DNA of 64,000 nt from Flavicella sediminum (GCF_006381105.1 NZ_VDET01000002.1:1770123-1834122), one strand, 5' to 3'. Positions 1-9,033 are shown, numbered from the stretch's first letter. Notes: generated by a model from the letters alone, not told the origin. Numbers and translations: made by a program.

Positions 1-1
1 A

Positions 2-1012
2 ATGGAGTATTTGATAGTTATTGGTTTGGTGATTTTATCGGGTTGTTTTAGTGGACTCACCATCGGTTTTTTTAGTCTAAATTTATCTTCGTTGGAGCGT
101 AAGGCAAAGCTAGGAGATGATAGAGCGATTAAAATTTATCCTATTCGAAAAAGAGGAAACTTACTTTTATGTACTTTATTAATAGGAAATGTTGCAGTAA
201 ATTCGGCAGCTGCAATTTTTTTAGGTGAATTGGCTAGCGGGTTGATGGCGGGAATTATTGCTACCGTTTTAATTGTAATTTTTGGAGAGATTATACCTCA
301 AGCATTTTTCTCGCGTTTTGCTTTGAATTTAGGAGCTAAAACAGTTTGGCTAGTAAAAATATTTATCTTTTTGTTGTATCCAATTGCGTATCCCTTGTCA
401 TTAGGATTGGATAAGTTGTTGGGTGAAGAGTTGCAAACTATTTGGAGTAAAAGAGAAATCAAGGAGATTATTAAAAATCATAAGAACAACGAAAACTCGG
501 ATATTGATAAGGACGAGGAAAGAATTTTATTAGGTGTATTATCCTTTTCGGAAGCAACCGTAGAAAAAATTATGACTCCTCGTACGGTTCTTTATTCCTT
601 AGAAAAAAATGTAGTTTTAGATAAGGCTAGATTGGATGAAATAAAATCAAAGGGGTTTACTAGAATTCCTGTTTACGAAGAAAAAGAAGATAATGTAATC
701 GGTTTGTTGTTTGCCAAAGATCTTATAGGGCTTTTTACAGAAACTAAAACGGTTGGAGAGCTTTTGAAAGATAGAAAGCCTATACTAGTTAAGGATACCA
801 TGTTGTTAGATAATTTGATGAATCATTTTTTGAAATCAAAAGTACACATGGCTATGATTTATGATGCCTTCGGTACTTTTACTGGAATTGCTACTTTAGA
901 AGATGTGATTGAAGAGATTATAAGAGTAGAAATTGTTGATGAATTGGATGAAACAGTAGATATGCAGCAGCTTGCATCGGAGCACTCTATTCAAAATATA
1001 TTGAAGGAATAA
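2..1012 (+). CDS. CNNM/DUF21 membrane protein with CBS pair
   Basis: Predicted inner-membrane protein of the CNNM (DUF21) family, whose members are linked to magnesium or other divalent-ion transport (CorC/MpfA group). The first ~150 residues are hydrophobic with several membrane segments and the family's small-residue-rich first helix (SGCFSGLTIGFFSL). Residues ~185-310 form a CBS pair, opening with the typical 'VEKIMTPRTVLYSLE' and ending near 'TGIATLEDVIEEII'. The 336-residue length lacks room for the C-terminal CorC_HlyC domain of longer relatives. The ATG lies one base inside the window, so its upstream region cannot be seen. The start is plausible because the first helix begins directly. 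Ion specificity is not readable from the sequence. Confidence 0.85.
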   Translation: MEYLIVIGLVILSGCFSGLTIGFFSLNLSSLERKAKLGDDRAIKIYPIRKRGNLLLCTLLIGNVAVNSAAAIFLGELASGLMAGIIATVLIVIFGEIIPQAFFSRFALNLGAKTVWLVKIFIFLLYPIAYPLSLGLDKLLGEELQTIWSKREIKEIIKNHKNNENSDIDKDEERILLGVLSFSEATVEKIMTPRTVLYSLEKNVVLDKARLDEIKSKGFTRIPVYEEKEDNVIGLLFAKDLIGLFTETKTVGELLKDRKPILVKDTMLLDNLMNHFLKSKVHMAMIYDAFGTFTGIATLEDVIEEIIRVEIVDELDETVDMQQLASEHSIQNILKE

Positions 1013-1214
1013 GTATTTGTTTTGTTTACACTTTTGTTCAATGAATACCTAAGTTTTACAAGGAGTTAAGTTAGAGTGGCTTAGTGAATTTTTTGTGTGG
1101 TAGATATTTAATAAGAATTTTTCAACGTGTAGCTCAATGTGTTGGGTTTTTCATAGAAATTCAGGTTTCAAAAAGTAATAGTCGCTAAATTTAGGCAGAA
1201 ATGGTTTGAATTTG

Positions 1215-1222
1215 TAAATTTG
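1215..1222 (+). promoter_or_regulatory. Candidate leuC promoter P1 (-7 box)
   Basis: TAAATTTG matches the Bacteroidota -7 consensus TAnnTTTG exactly. No good -33 TTTG is seen at the usual distance. A start just downstream would give a leader of ~195 bases that contains the hairpin at 1289-1323. Confidence 0.4.
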
Positions 1223-1288
1223 TCACCCACTTGAAAAATTAAGAGAACTTTTTAACGAATAGACATCGTAAGCTGTCTGTCTGTAAAA

Positions 1289-1323
1289 CCTTTGTTTTTA
1301 GGTAGATAAAGGGCTTTTTTTTT
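1289..1323 (+). terminator. Terminator-like hairpin in leuC leader (possible attenuator)
   Basis: CCTTTGT pairs with ATAAAGG (7 pairs including one G-U) around a 10-base loop and is followed by GGC and nine T. It lies ~100 bases before leuC and ~290 bases after the preceding gene. It could end read-through or act as an attenuator. No leucine-rich leader peptide was found. Confidence 0.4.
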
Positions 1324-1379
1324 CAATTGAATATAGTAGAGGTAACCACAAAAGAACAGATTTGTCGATAGGACAGTTG

Positions 1380-1387
1380 TATTTTTG
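1380..1387 (+). promoter_or_regulatory. Candidate leuC promoter P2 (-7 box)
   Basis: TATTTTTG fits TAnnTTTG. A TTTG lies at 1361-1364, 15 bases upstream, slightly short of the usual 17-23. It sits downstream of the terminator-like hairpin, so transcription from here would escape attenuation. Confidence 0.35.
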
Positions 1388-1425
1388 TGAGCTGATTAAA
1401 AAATAAATATTTAAAGATCAAAGAA

Positions 1426-2832
1426 ATGGCAAAAACATTATTTGACAAGGTATGGGATTCACACGTTGTTCGTCATGTAGAAGATGGACCCGATGTGTTT
1501 TTTATTGACCGTCATTTTATCCACGAAGTTACAAGTCCAGTAGCATTCTTAGGATTAGAAAGTAGAGGTAACAGTGTGGTTTATCCTGAGCGTACATTCG
1601 CAACAGCAGATCATAACACTCCAACAATTAATCAACATTTACCGGTAGAAGACGCTTTGTCTGCAAACCAATTAGATGCTTTGGAAAGAAACGCTAAAAA
1701 CCATGGGATTTCTCATTGGGGATTAGGAGATAAAAATAATGGTATTGTTCACGTTGTTGGACCAGAAAATGGAATTACATTACCTGGAGCAACTATCGTT
1801 TGTGGAGATTCTCATACATCAACACATGGTGCTTTTGGTGCTATTGCTTTTGGTATTGGTACCTCTGAAGTAGAAATGGTATTGTCTACGCAATGTATTA
1901 TGCAATCTAAGCCTAAAGCAATGCGTATCAACGTAAACGGAAAGTTAGGTTTGGGAGTAACTCCTAAAGATGTTGCTTTGTATATTATTGCAAAACAAAC
2001 AACTTCTGGTGCGACAGGATATTTTGTAGAATATGCTGGAGATGTTTTTGAAGATATGACAATGGAAGGTCGTATGACTGTTTGTAACTTATCTATTGAG
2101 ATGGGTGCTCGTGGTGGTATGATTGCTCCTGATCAAAAAACCTACGATTATATTACTGGTCGTGCCTTAACTCCAACTGGAGCTGATTGGGACAGAGCTA
2201 TGAATTATTGGGAAACTTTATCTACGGATGAAGGTGCTGAATTTGATGTTGAGTTTAATTACGACGCAGCAGATATTGAGCCAATGATTACTTACGGAAC
2301 CAACCCAGGAATGGGAATGGGAGTAACGAAAGATATTCCTACTGCAGAATCTGTAGAAGGTGGTGTAGATACTTATAGAAAATCTTTAGGTTATATGGAT
2401 TTCCATGAAGGAGATACTATGATTGGAAAAAAGATTGATTTTGTATTCTTAGGATCTTGTACAAACGGACGTATAGAAGACTTTAGAGGTTTCTGTTCTA
2501 TTGTAAAAGGACGTAAAAAAGCAGATCACGTAACAGCATGGTTGGTACCAGGATCTCATAAAGTAGTTGATCAAATTAAAGCTGAAGGATTAGATAAGAT
2601 TATTGAAGAGGCTGGATTTGTATTAAGAGAGCCAGGATGTTCAGCTTGTTTAGCAATGAACGATGATAAAATTCCAGCCGGAAAATTATCAGTTTCTACC
2701 TCTAACCGTAACTTTGAAGGACGTCAAGGACCTGGATCAAGAACTTTATTAGCTTCTCCTTTAGTTGCTGCGGCATCTGCAGTAGAAGGTGTGGTAACTG
2801 ACCCAAGAACAATCTTAAACGCTAACGCTTAA
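1426..2832 (+). CDS. leuC: 3-isopropylmalate dehydratase large subunit
   Basis: Large subunit of isopropylmalate isomerase, which with LeuD interconverts 2- and 3-isopropylmalate in leucine synthesis. The 468 residues match the usual LeuC length. The aconitase-type 4Fe-4S ligands are visible: Cys345 in 'LGSCTNGR' and Cys405/Cys408 in '[11 protein letters not shown]'. The substrate-binding '[14 protein letters not shown]' is also present. It is followed 12 bases later by leuD and the pair shares a strong terminator. Codon use is that of a well-expressed gene. The start ATG is preceded by an A-rich stretch without Shine-Dalgarno, as normal in this phylum. Identity is secure. Confidence 0.98.
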   Translation: MAKTLFDKVWDSHVVRHVEDGPDVFFIDRHFIHEVTSPVAFLGLESRGNSVVYPERTFATADHNTPTINQHLPVEDALSANQLDALERNAKNHGISHWGLGDKNNGIVHVVGPENGITLPGATIVCGDSHTSTHGAFGAIAFGIGTSEVEMVLSTQCIMQSKPKAMRINVNGKLGLGVTPKDVALYIIAKQTTSGATGYFVEYAGDVFEDMTMEGRMTVCNLSIEMGARGGMIAPDQKTYDYITGRALTPTGADWDRAMNYWETLSTDEGAEFDVEFNYDAADIEPMITYGTNPGMGMGVTKDIPTAESVEGGVDTYRKSLGYMDFHEGDTMIGKKIDFVFLGSCTNGRIEDFRGFCSIVKGRKKADHVTAWLVPGSHKVVDQIKAEGLDKIIEEAGFVLREPGCSACLAMNDDKIPAGKLSVSTSNRNFEGRQGPGSRTLLASPLVAAASAVEGVVTDPRTILNANA

Positions 2833-2844
2833 AAATAGAATACA

Positions 2845-3444
2845 ATGGCTTACGATAAATTTGAAGTATTAACAAGTACAGCTTATCCATTACCTATTGA
2901 GAATGTGGATACAGATCAAATCATTCCTGCTCGTTTCTTAAAAGCAACAGAGCGTGTAGATTTTGACGTTAACTTTTTCCGTGATTGGAGATACAATGCT
3001 GATGGAACACCTAAAGCAGATTTTCCTTTAAATCAAGAAAAATATGCAGGATCTAAAATTTTAGTAGGAGGTAGAAACTTTGGTTCTGGTTCTTCTAGAG
3101 AGCATGCAGCTTGGTCTGTATACGATTTTGGATTGAGATGTGTTATTTCTTCTGCTTTTGCAGACATCTTTAAAAATAACTGTTTGAATGTTGGTGTATT
3201 GCCAGTTCAGGTTTCAGCAGAATTTGCAGATAAATTATTTGCTGCAATTGAGGCAGATCCTAAAACGGAAATTACAGTAGATTTGCCTAGCCAGAAAGTA
3301 ACTTTAGTTGCTACGGGTGAATCAGAATCTTTTGTAATAAACACCTACAAAAAAGATAATATGTTGAATGGATTTGACGATATTGATTACTTAAAAAATA
3401 TTGAAGGAGAAATTACAGCATTTGCAGAAACTCGTCCTTTCTAA
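2845..3444 (+). CDS. leuD: 3-isopropylmalate dehydratase small subunit
   Basis: Small swivelling subunit of isopropylmalate isomerase, the partner of LeuC. The 199-residue length is normal. Family signatures include 'IENVDTDQIIPARFLK' near the N-terminus and 'GGRNFGSGSSREHAAW' in the middle, the loop that contacts the substrate gamma-carboxylate region. It lies 12 bases after leuC, so the two subunits should be made from one message, and is followed by an 11-bp terminator stem. LeuA and LeuB lie further downstream but are separated by an opposite-strand lipoprotein gene, so they need their own promoter. Confidence 0.98.
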   Translation: MAYDKFEVLTSTAYPLPIENVDTDQIIPARFLKATERVDFDVNFFRDWRYNADGTPKADFPLNQEKYAGSKILVGGRNFGSGSSREHAAWSVYDFGLRCVISSAFADIFKNNCLNVGVLPVQVSAEFADKLFAAIEADPKTEITVDLPSQKVTLVATGESESFVINTYKKDNMLNGFDDIDYLKNIEGEITAFAETRPF

Positions 3445-3472
3445 GAAAGTATTAGTTTTATTAAATATTAAA

Positions 3473-3503
3473 AAGCGTTTCACATTAAGTGAAACGCTTT
3501 TTT
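3473..3503 (+). terminator. leuCD terminator
   Basis: AAGCGTTTCAC pairs perfectly with GTGAAACGCTT around loop ATTAA, followed by a T run. It closes the leuCD transcript 29 bases after the stop. Confidence 0.9.
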
Positions 3504-3633
3504 GTGTTTAAAAGGGATTCTAAATATGACTGAAGCGTATAGTTCAGATCTTGATTGTCTTTGCCCTTACATGTTGCTAAGAATGTAAAAAAGGTATTTG
3601 TTGCTGTGTCTGAAAATACTTGTTGAAAACCAA

Positions 3634-3667
3634 AAAAGGTCACTTATAATTATGTAAGTGACCTTTT
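3634..3667 (-). terminator. Terminator of the minus-strand lipoprotein gene
   Basis: A stem built on AAAAGGTCACTTA with its inverted copy encloses an AT loop. Read on the minus strand it ends in a T6 run. It sits just past the stop of the lipoprotein gene at 3689 and also faces leuCD. Confidence 0.75.
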
Positions 3668-3688
3668 AGATGTAGTTGTTGTATTTGT

Positions 3689-4924
3689 TTATCCTATGAT
3701 AACTTGCACGACAAATTTATTTTTGTAGTCACCAATGCTACCAGAGGTATAGATGAATCTTCCAATGTTTTCAAAATCGAAATAATAAACACCATCTTCA
3801 TTAAATCCACCATTTCCATCAGGTGTAGCTTCTTGTAAAGTGCCATTTGTAGGTGTTATGTCAATATTGTTTACAGGATGCTTCGCTTTCATAACTTCCA
3901 TTTTATACTTTAATCCTTCTTCAATCAGGTGTGGAGAACTTGCAGGATAATCTTCGTATAAAGTTGAATAGTAATAAATTTTTTCAATAATTTGTGTTTG
4001 CGTGTTTACTTCAAACCCTATTCCATCAGATAAATATTGCCATCTTTCCGTTAAACCATCTTCCGATGTTAATTTATCTTCTTGAACGGGAGTCCCGTGT
4101 ATTAATAGTAGTTTTTCGGTTGTATCTACACCTAACTCAATTCCTTCTAAAGTTTTATAGTTGTCTACCGTTCCATGTGCATAAAAATGAACGGTGCGGT
4201 ATTCTACTAAATCTACTCCACTAGCGGTTGTAATTGCTATTTCTATTAATTGTTCAGTTGGTTGTGTTGCTGAAATAGTAAATTTTAAATCATTAATTTT
4301 CTCCAATGTTACTAGGTCAGCATCACCAGGTACAGAAGGAACTCCTTCTTCATCCATCAGTGTAATTGCAATTTCAGAATAGGTGTCTGTAGTGAAATTG
4401 ATGTTATTTTCATCTCCAATAAATGAGTGTTCGTTGTCTAATTTGTATTGAATAAATTCGGTGTCATCTTGTTGAAAATAGATTTTACGAGCTCCTATTC
4501 GTTCTTTTCCACTAGTATCAGTTACTTTTATTTGTACTAAAAATTCTACTGAAGAAGTATAAAGAAACTCATCAGGTCTAAGTTTTGTACCTGAAATGCT
4601 ATAGTTTAAATCGTCAATTTTTGTGATGCTAGGAATAAATACATTCGCTAAATCTTCCAAACTTTCACCATCTTCAGGTTCTGTTTTTGGAGGCGTATAT
4701 GGAACTCCAATTTGATCTACAAATGTAACTTCTATAGTTTCGTAGTTTGAAGATTCAATACTTAGGTTGATAGCGGTATGTGTAAATTGAACATTGTTGT
4801 CAATTGTAAAATCTGTGAATAAATTTTCAGTCGGTGATTCGTATTTAAGGTCATGGTCTGCTGTACATGAAATATGTATCGTTAAGAATAATAGAATGGC
4901 TGAAAAGTAGTTGCTTGCTCTCAT
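3689..4924 (-). CDS. Hypothetical secreted lipoprotein with two Ig-like repeats
   Basis: No family recognised. The N-terminus is a hydrophobic signal (residues ~6-20) ending in 'HISC', a loose lipobox that would lipidate Cys20, so an envelope lipoprotein is likely. Two tandem repeats of ~100 residues are visible. Each has an opening such as 'DNNVQFT' or 'ENNINFT', a 'GVPxxP' turn, an 'I..LNYSISGT' or 'INDLKFTISAT' strand, and a final 'R.I.F' or 'R.VHF' strand, which suggests Ig-like or fibronectin-like beta folds. Residues ~255-411 are unique, with 'LIHGTPVQEDKL' and a beta-rich end. It lies opposite to and between leuCD and leuAB, breaking what is often one leu cluster. Function unknown. Confidence 0.7.
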   Translation of the reverse strand: MRASNYFSAILLFLTIHISCTADHDLKYESPTENLFTDFTIDNNVQFTHTAINLSIESSNYETIEVTFVDQIGVPYTPPKTEPEDGESLEDLANVFIPSITKIDDLNYSISGTKLRPDEFLYTSSVEFLVQIKVTDTSGKERIGARKIYFQQDDTEFIQYKLDNEHSFIGDENNINFTTDTYSEIAITLMDEEGVPSVPGDADLVTLEKINDLKFTISATQPTEQLIEIAITTASGVDLVEYRTVHFYAHGTVDNYKTLEGIELGVDTTEKLLLIHGTPVQEDKLTSEDGLTERWQYLSDGIGFEVNTQTQIIEKIYYYSTLYEDYPASSPHLIEEGLKYKMEVMKAKHPVNNIDITPTNGTLQEATPDGNGGFNEDGVYYFDFENIGRFIYTSGSIGDYKNKFVVQVIIG

Positions 4925-5274
4925 AAAATTTTGGTTTAATTATAAAACAAATATCAGATTTATATGCCTTTTGGCTATTCTTTAATTGATCAATTATTTG
5001 CTCTTTCTTTGCATTCATGTTGTTTTGTCAAGGAATAGAGCTGTTTAGGCTGCTTTTTTGTAAAACATGTTATTGTATAGGGCAATTTGTATTTATGAAA
5101 TTATTGTCTGTTTGCTTTTTTTTTAATCTCTGAAGTTTTAATAAAAAGTGTTTTTTATGGAGAGGTCTTCCTATAATTGTAAAACGTTTTTTATCTTTGC
5201 ACTCTGTGTTTTTTTTCTAAAATGATTGCATATCAGTAACTAAACTTTTAATAGAGAAAAACAGCTTTTATATT
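4925..5274. other. Divergent intergenic region between lipoprotein gene and leuA
   Basis: This 350-base gap lies between divergent starts. It contains a clear -7 box for leuA near its right end. On the lipoprotein side only an imperfect box (GATATTTG on the minus strand near 4950) is seen. No RNA gene, repeat or convincing small gene was found. Confidence 0.6.
5192..5199 (+). promoter_or_regulatory. Candidate leuA promoter (-7 box)
   Basis: TATCTTTG followed by C is an exact TAnnTTTG box, about 75 bases before the leuA ATG. A TTG lies only 12 bases upstream, so the -33 element is uncertain. Confidence 0.5.
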
Positions 5275-6801
5275 ATGATGAAAAGAAAAATTGAAATAAT
5301 GGATACCACGCTCCGTGATGGTGAACAAACCTCTGGGGTGTCATTTTCTGTTTCTGAAAAGTTGACGATTGCAAAACTATTATTGGAAGAACTAAAAGTG
5401 GATCGTATTGAAGTTGCATCCGCCAGAGTTTCTAAAGGAGAATTAGAAGCCGTTCAAAGTATTAGTTCTTGGGCTGCTGAAAATAAATATTTAGATAAAA
5501 TTGAAGTGTTAACTTTTGTCGATGGTGGTAAATCAATCAAATGGTTGAAAGAATCTGGAGCTAGAGTTCAAAATTTATTGACCAAAGGTTCTTTAAATCA
5601 TTTAACACATCAATTAAAAAAAACAGCTGAAGAACACTTTACAGACATTGCTGCTACCATTGCTTTAGCGAAAGAAAATGACATTGAAACCAATGTGTAT
5701 TTAGAAGATTGGTCTAATGGAATGCGTAATTCTTCAGACTATGTATTTCAGTTTTTAGATTTTTTAGCAGGGCAAGATATCAAACGAGTTTTGTTGCCTG
5801 ATACACTGGGGATTTTAACCCCAAAAGAGTCTTTTGCTTTTGTAAAAGAATTACGAGATGCGTATCCAAAGATGCATTTTGATTTCCATGCACATAACGA
5901 TTATGACTTAAGTGTTGCCAATGTATTGCAAGCCATTGATGCGGGTGTAAACGGATTGCATTTAACGATTAATGGCATGGGAGAGCGCGCAGGAAATGCT
6001 CCTTTGGCAAGTGTTATTGCGGTTATCAATGACTTTTTACCCGAAATTGAAATTTCTGTCAATGAATCTTCTTTGAACAAAGTAAGTAAATTGGTTGAGA
6101 ATTTTTCAGGATTTAGAATTCCCGTTAATAAACCCGTGGTTGGAGCAAACGTGTTTACGCAAACTGCGGGTATTCATGCTGATGGTGATAATAAAAAGAA
6201 TTTATATTTCAACGATTTGTTGCCAGAGCGTTTTGGTAGAAAACGTAAATATGCTCTAGGAAAAACATCAGGAAAAGCGAATATTCAAAAGAACTTACAA
6301 GATTTGGGCCTTCAGTTAAATGATGAAGATTTGAAAAAAGTAACCTTGAGAATCATTGAGCTAGGTGATAAAAAGGAACTCGTAACTCAAGAAGATTTAC
6401 CTTACATTATTTCAGATGTATTGGATAGTAGTTCTAGAGAAGAAACAGTGGTTGTAGAAAGTTATGTATTAACACATGCAAAGGGATTAAAACCTTCAAC
6501 AACGGTTTCTATAAAAATAAATGGAGAAATATTTGAGGCCAATGCCAGTGGAGACGGTCAGTTTGATGCCTTTATGAATGCTTTGCGAAAAGTTTATGCA
6601 GATCATTCAAATAAAACAATTCCAACATTGACGGATTATGCTGTTAGAATTCCTCCAGGATCAAATTCTGATGCTTTGTGCGAAACCATTATTACTTGGA
6701 AAAATAAAAAGAAAGAATTTATTACTAGAGGTTTAGATTCTGATCAAACGGTGTCTGCTATAAAAGCAACACAAAAAATGTTGAATATCTTAGAAATGTA
6801 G
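5275..6801 (+). CDS. leuA: 2-isopropylmalate synthase family (LeuA, CimA-like)
   Basis: Condenses acetyl-CoA with a 2-oxoacid. In this context that is most likely 2-oxoisovalerate, giving 2-isopropylmalate, the first committed step to leucine. The TIM-barrel domain starts with 'MDTTLRDGEQ' (Asp10, Arg14 region). It has the metal-binding 'FHAHND' (His205, His207) and 'NGMGERAGNAPL'. Residues ~380-508 form the C-terminal allosteric LeuA-dimer domain that senses end product. The 508-residue length lies between classical LeuA and CimA, and a citramalate synthase role cannot be excluded from sequence alone. The neighbouring leuB and nearby leuCD favour LeuA. The double ATG at 5275/5278 leaves a one-residue start ambiguity. 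Confidence 0.85.
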   Translation: MMKRKIEIMDTTLRDGEQTSGVSFSVSEKLTIAKLLLEELKVDRIEVASARVSKGELEAVQSISSWAAENKYLDKIEVLTFVDGGKSIKWLKESGARVQNLLTKGSLNHLTHQLKKTAEEHFTDIAATIALAKENDIETNVYLEDWSNGMRNSSDYVFQFLDFLAGQDIKRVLLPDTLGILTPKESFAFVKELRDAYPKMHFDFHAHNDYDLSVANVLQAIDAGVNGLHLTINGMGERAGNAPLASVIAVINDFLPEIEISVNESSLNKVSKLVENFSGFRIPVNKPVVGANVFTQTAGIHADGDNKKNLYFNDLLPERFGRKRKYALGKTSGKANIQKNLQDLGLQLNDEDLKKVTLRIIELGDKKELVTQEDLPYIISDVLDSSSREETVVVESYVLTHAKGLKPSTTVSIKINGEIFEANASGDGQFDAFMNALRKVYADHSNKTIPTLTDYAVRIPPGSNSDALCETIITWKNKKKEFITRGLDSDQTVSAIKATQKMLNILEM

Positions 6802-6920
6802 ATGTTGACGCTTCAACAGACTTTGGTGTAAATTTAAGTTTGTTATAGTATACTAATTGAAAATAATAATTACCGGTTACTGCGCTTGTCGACGTGCCGA
6901 ATCACTTAAAAACAATAAAA

Positions 6921-7976
6921 ATGAAATTAAACATTGCTCTATTAGCCGGAGACGGAATTGGACCAGAAGTAATTGATCAAGCTGTAAAAGTTTCTGATGC
7001 AATTGCAGCAAAATTTGGACATGAAATAACTTGGAAACCTGCTTTAACAGGTGCAGCTGCTATTGATGCAGTTGGAGAGCCTTATCCAGATTCTACTCAT
7101 GAGGTTTGTACAAGTTCTGATGCTGTATTATTTGGAGCAATTGGACTTCCTAGATTTGATAACGATCCAAGCAACCCTGTAAGACCAGAGCAAGGATTGT
7201 TAAAAATGCGTAAAGCATTAGGATTGTTTGCAAACGTACGTCCTACTTTTACTTTTCCATCTTTGTTAGACAAATCTCCATTAAAAAGAGAGCGTATTGA
7301 AGGTACAGATTTAGTTTTCTTAAGAGAATTAACAGGAGGTATTTACTTTGGAGACAAAGGAAGAAGAGACGGTGGAGAAACTGCTTTTGATAACTGTGTG
7401 TATACAAGAGAAGAAGTTCAACGTTTGGCTAAAAAAGGTTTTGAATTAGCTATGACACGTTCTAAAAGACTGTGTTGTGTTGATAAAGCCAATGTTTTAG
7501 AAACGTCTCGTTTATGGAGAGAAACAGTACAAGCTATGGAAAAAGATTATCCAGAAGTTGAAGTTTCTTACGAATTGGTGGATGCAGTAGCAATGCGTTT
7601 GGTACAATGGCCAAACTCTTATGATGTATTAATTACTGAAAACTTATTTGGAGATATTTTAACGGATGAGGCTTCTGTAATTTCTGGATCTATGGGATTA
7701 ATGCCATCTGCGTCTATGGGATCTGATATTGCTTTGTTTGAGCCTATTCACGGTTCTTATCCACAAGCAACAGGATTAAATATTGCCAATCCAATGGCCA
7801 CTATTTTGTCTGCTGCAATGATGTTTGAAAACTTTGGTTTAGCTGAAGAAGGAAAAGCTATTAGAAATGCTGTAAATCAAGCTTTAGAAGAAGGTATTGT
7901 AACAGAAGATTTAGCAGATGGTGCTAAAGCTTATGGAACTTCTGAAGTTGGAGATTGGTTGGCTGCAAATATCTAG
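6921..7976 (+). CDS. leuB: 3-isopropylmalate dehydrogenase
   Basis: NAD-dependent oxidative decarboxylation of 3-isopropylmalate, the third dedicated leucine step. The protein begins 'MKLNIALLAGDGIGPEV', the family's N-terminal nucleotide-site signature, and carries 'TENLFGDILTDEAS' and 'FEPIHGSYPQATG' typical of LeuB. I start at ATG 6921 (351 residues) rather than the in-frame GTG at 6894, because the nine extra residues match nothing in the family and the ATG follows the A-rich leader usual here. The 119-base gap after leuA has no terminator, so co-transcription is likely. A strong terminator follows. The gap contains an unusually GC-rich patch (6872-6899). Confidence 0.97.
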   Translation: MKLNIALLAGDGIGPEVIDQAVKVSDAIAAKFGHEITWKPALTGAAAIDAVGEPYPDSTHEVCTSSDAVLFGAIGLPRFDNDPSNPVRPEQGLLKMRKALGLFANVRPTFTFPSLLDKSPLKRERIEGTDLVFLRELTGGIYFGDKGRRDGGETAFDNCVYTREEVQRLAKKGFELAMTRSKRLCCVDKANVLETSRLWRETVQAMEKDYPEVEVSYELVDAVAMRLVQWPNSYDVLITENLFGDILTDEASVISGSMGLMPSASMGSDIALFEPIHGSYPQATGLNIANPMATILSAAMMFENFGLAEEGKAIRNAVNQALEEGIVTEDLADGAKAYGTSEVGDWLAANI

Positions 7977-7997
7977 AATTCAACTTATATATTTTAT

Positions 7998-8033
7998 AAA
8001 GAGGCTGTCTGAAAAGACAGCCTCTTTTTTTTT
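7998..8033 (+). terminator. leuAB terminator
   Basis: AAAGAGGCTGTCT pairs perfectly with AGACAGCCTCTTT around loop GAAA and runs into about ten T. Very strong intrinsic terminator. Confidence 0.95.
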
Positions 8034-8166
8034 CCTTTGTTTTACAATCCTGCTTAGGAGCTCTGTACGAATGAATAGCATTTTTTTATTTAACACTTGT
8101 TTAATCTCTAACACACAATTAGTTAATATGTGTTTTGCTAATTTGTTAAAAATTATCGACGCATAT

Positions 8167-9033
8167 ATGTCTGAGAAAAAAATAGCTAAGAGAAGTGTTG
8201 AAGTATTGGTTTTATCGGATATTCATTTAGGAACAGCGGGATGCCATGCTAAAGAATTACTGAGATATTTAAAATCTATTGAGCCTCAAAAAGTAGTGTT
8301 GAATGGCGATATTATTGATATCTGGCAATTCAAAAAGAAATATTGGCCAAAAGCTCATATGAAAGTCATTAAACATCTAATTGGTTGGGTGTCTAAAGGT
8401 GTTGAAGTGATTTATATCACTGGGAATCATGATGAAATGCTACGTAAGTTTGAAGGTTTTCAAATGGGTACTTTATCTATTAAGAATAAAGTTATTTTAG
8501 AACTGGATGGGAAAAAAGCCTGGTTTTTTCATGGAGATGTTTTTGATGTCACCATGCAGCACTCAAAATGGTTGGCAAAATTAGGTGCGGTAGGATACGA
8601 TTTTTTAATTTCATTAAATGGTACTGTCAATAGTCTGCGAAATTCTTTGGGATATGAAAAAGTTTCTTTTTCAAAAAAAATAAAGAATAAGGTGAAAGGC
8701 GCTGTAAAATTCATCAATAATTTTGAGTTTTTGGTTACCGATTTGGCTATTGATAATCATTATGATTATGTGGTGTGCGGTCATATTCATCAACCTGAAA
8801 TAAAACAATTTACAAAAGGTACAGAAAGTACTTTGTATTTAAATTCAGGTGACTGGATAGAAAATTTGACGTCTTTAGAATACAATCAAAAAAAATGGAC
8901 ACTGTATCAGTATGATGAAGATCTTCTCATGCGTAAAAAAGAAAACGAACTAGAAGCAGAAGATTCTATAGATCAATCCTCAAAGGAGGTGTTTGAAAAC
9001 TTGTTAAACGATTTTAATTTATTGCGAAAATGA
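8167..9033 (+). CDS. LpxH-like metallophosphoesterase (UDP-2,3-diacylglucosamine diphosphatase family)
   Basis: Calcineurin-like phosphoesterase. All metal-site motifs are present: 'SDIHLG' (Asp18, His20), 'NGDIIDIW' (Asp48), 'GNHDE' (Asn87, His88), 'FHGDVFD', and 'CGHIHQPE' near residue 205. The GNHDE-FHGD-GHIH pattern matches UDP-2,3-diacylglucosamine diphosphatases, which make lipid X for lipid A, but relatives with other substrates exist. I chose ATG 8167 (288 residues). The longer open frame reaches back through the leuB terminator and into leuB, and its extra residues are not phosphoesterase-like. The stop overlaps the start of the next glycosyltransferase (ATGA), so the two are translationally coupled and may act on the same envelope glycolipid. 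Confidence 0.8.
   Translation: MSEKKIAKRSVEVLVLSDIHLGTAGCHAKELLRYLKSIEPQKVVLNGDIIDIWQFKKKYWPKAHMKVIKHLIGWVSKGVEVIYITGNHDEMLRKFEGFQMGTLSIKNKVILELDGKKAWFFHGDVFDVTMQHSKWLAKLGAVGYDFLISLNGTVNSLRNSLGYEKVSFSKKIKNKVKGAVKFINNFEFLVTDLAIDNHYDYVVCGHIHQPEIKQFTKGTESTLYLNSGDWIENLTSLEYNQKKWTLYQYDEDLLMRKKENELEAEDSIDQSSKEVFENLLNDFNLLRK

Larger units (their letters stand above)
1013..1425. other. Intergenic region upstream of leuC
   Basis: This 413-base gap has no convincing gene. Its second half carries two TAnnTTTG promoter-like boxes and a terminator-like hairpin, listed separately. The first ~200 bases show nothing recognisable, including no clear terminator for the CNNM gene. Confidence 0.6.

Noticed and set aside
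3521-3590. 20-codon frame after leuD (MTEAYSSDLDCLC...)
   Set aside because: Between two terminators with no promoter; composition is random-like.
5095-5133. 12-codon frame (MKLLSVCFFFNL) upstream of leuA as a leader peptide
   Set aside because: It lies upstream of the only good leuA -7 box and no attenuator hairpin follows it.
6894-6920. GTG start at 6894 for leuB
   Set aside because: The nine extra residues do not fit LeuB; ATG 6921 gives the standard N-terminus.
8167-9033. Longer start at 7918 for the phosphoesterase
   Set aside because: That frame begins inside leuB and crosses a strong terminator; the phosphoesterase fold begins at ATG 8167.
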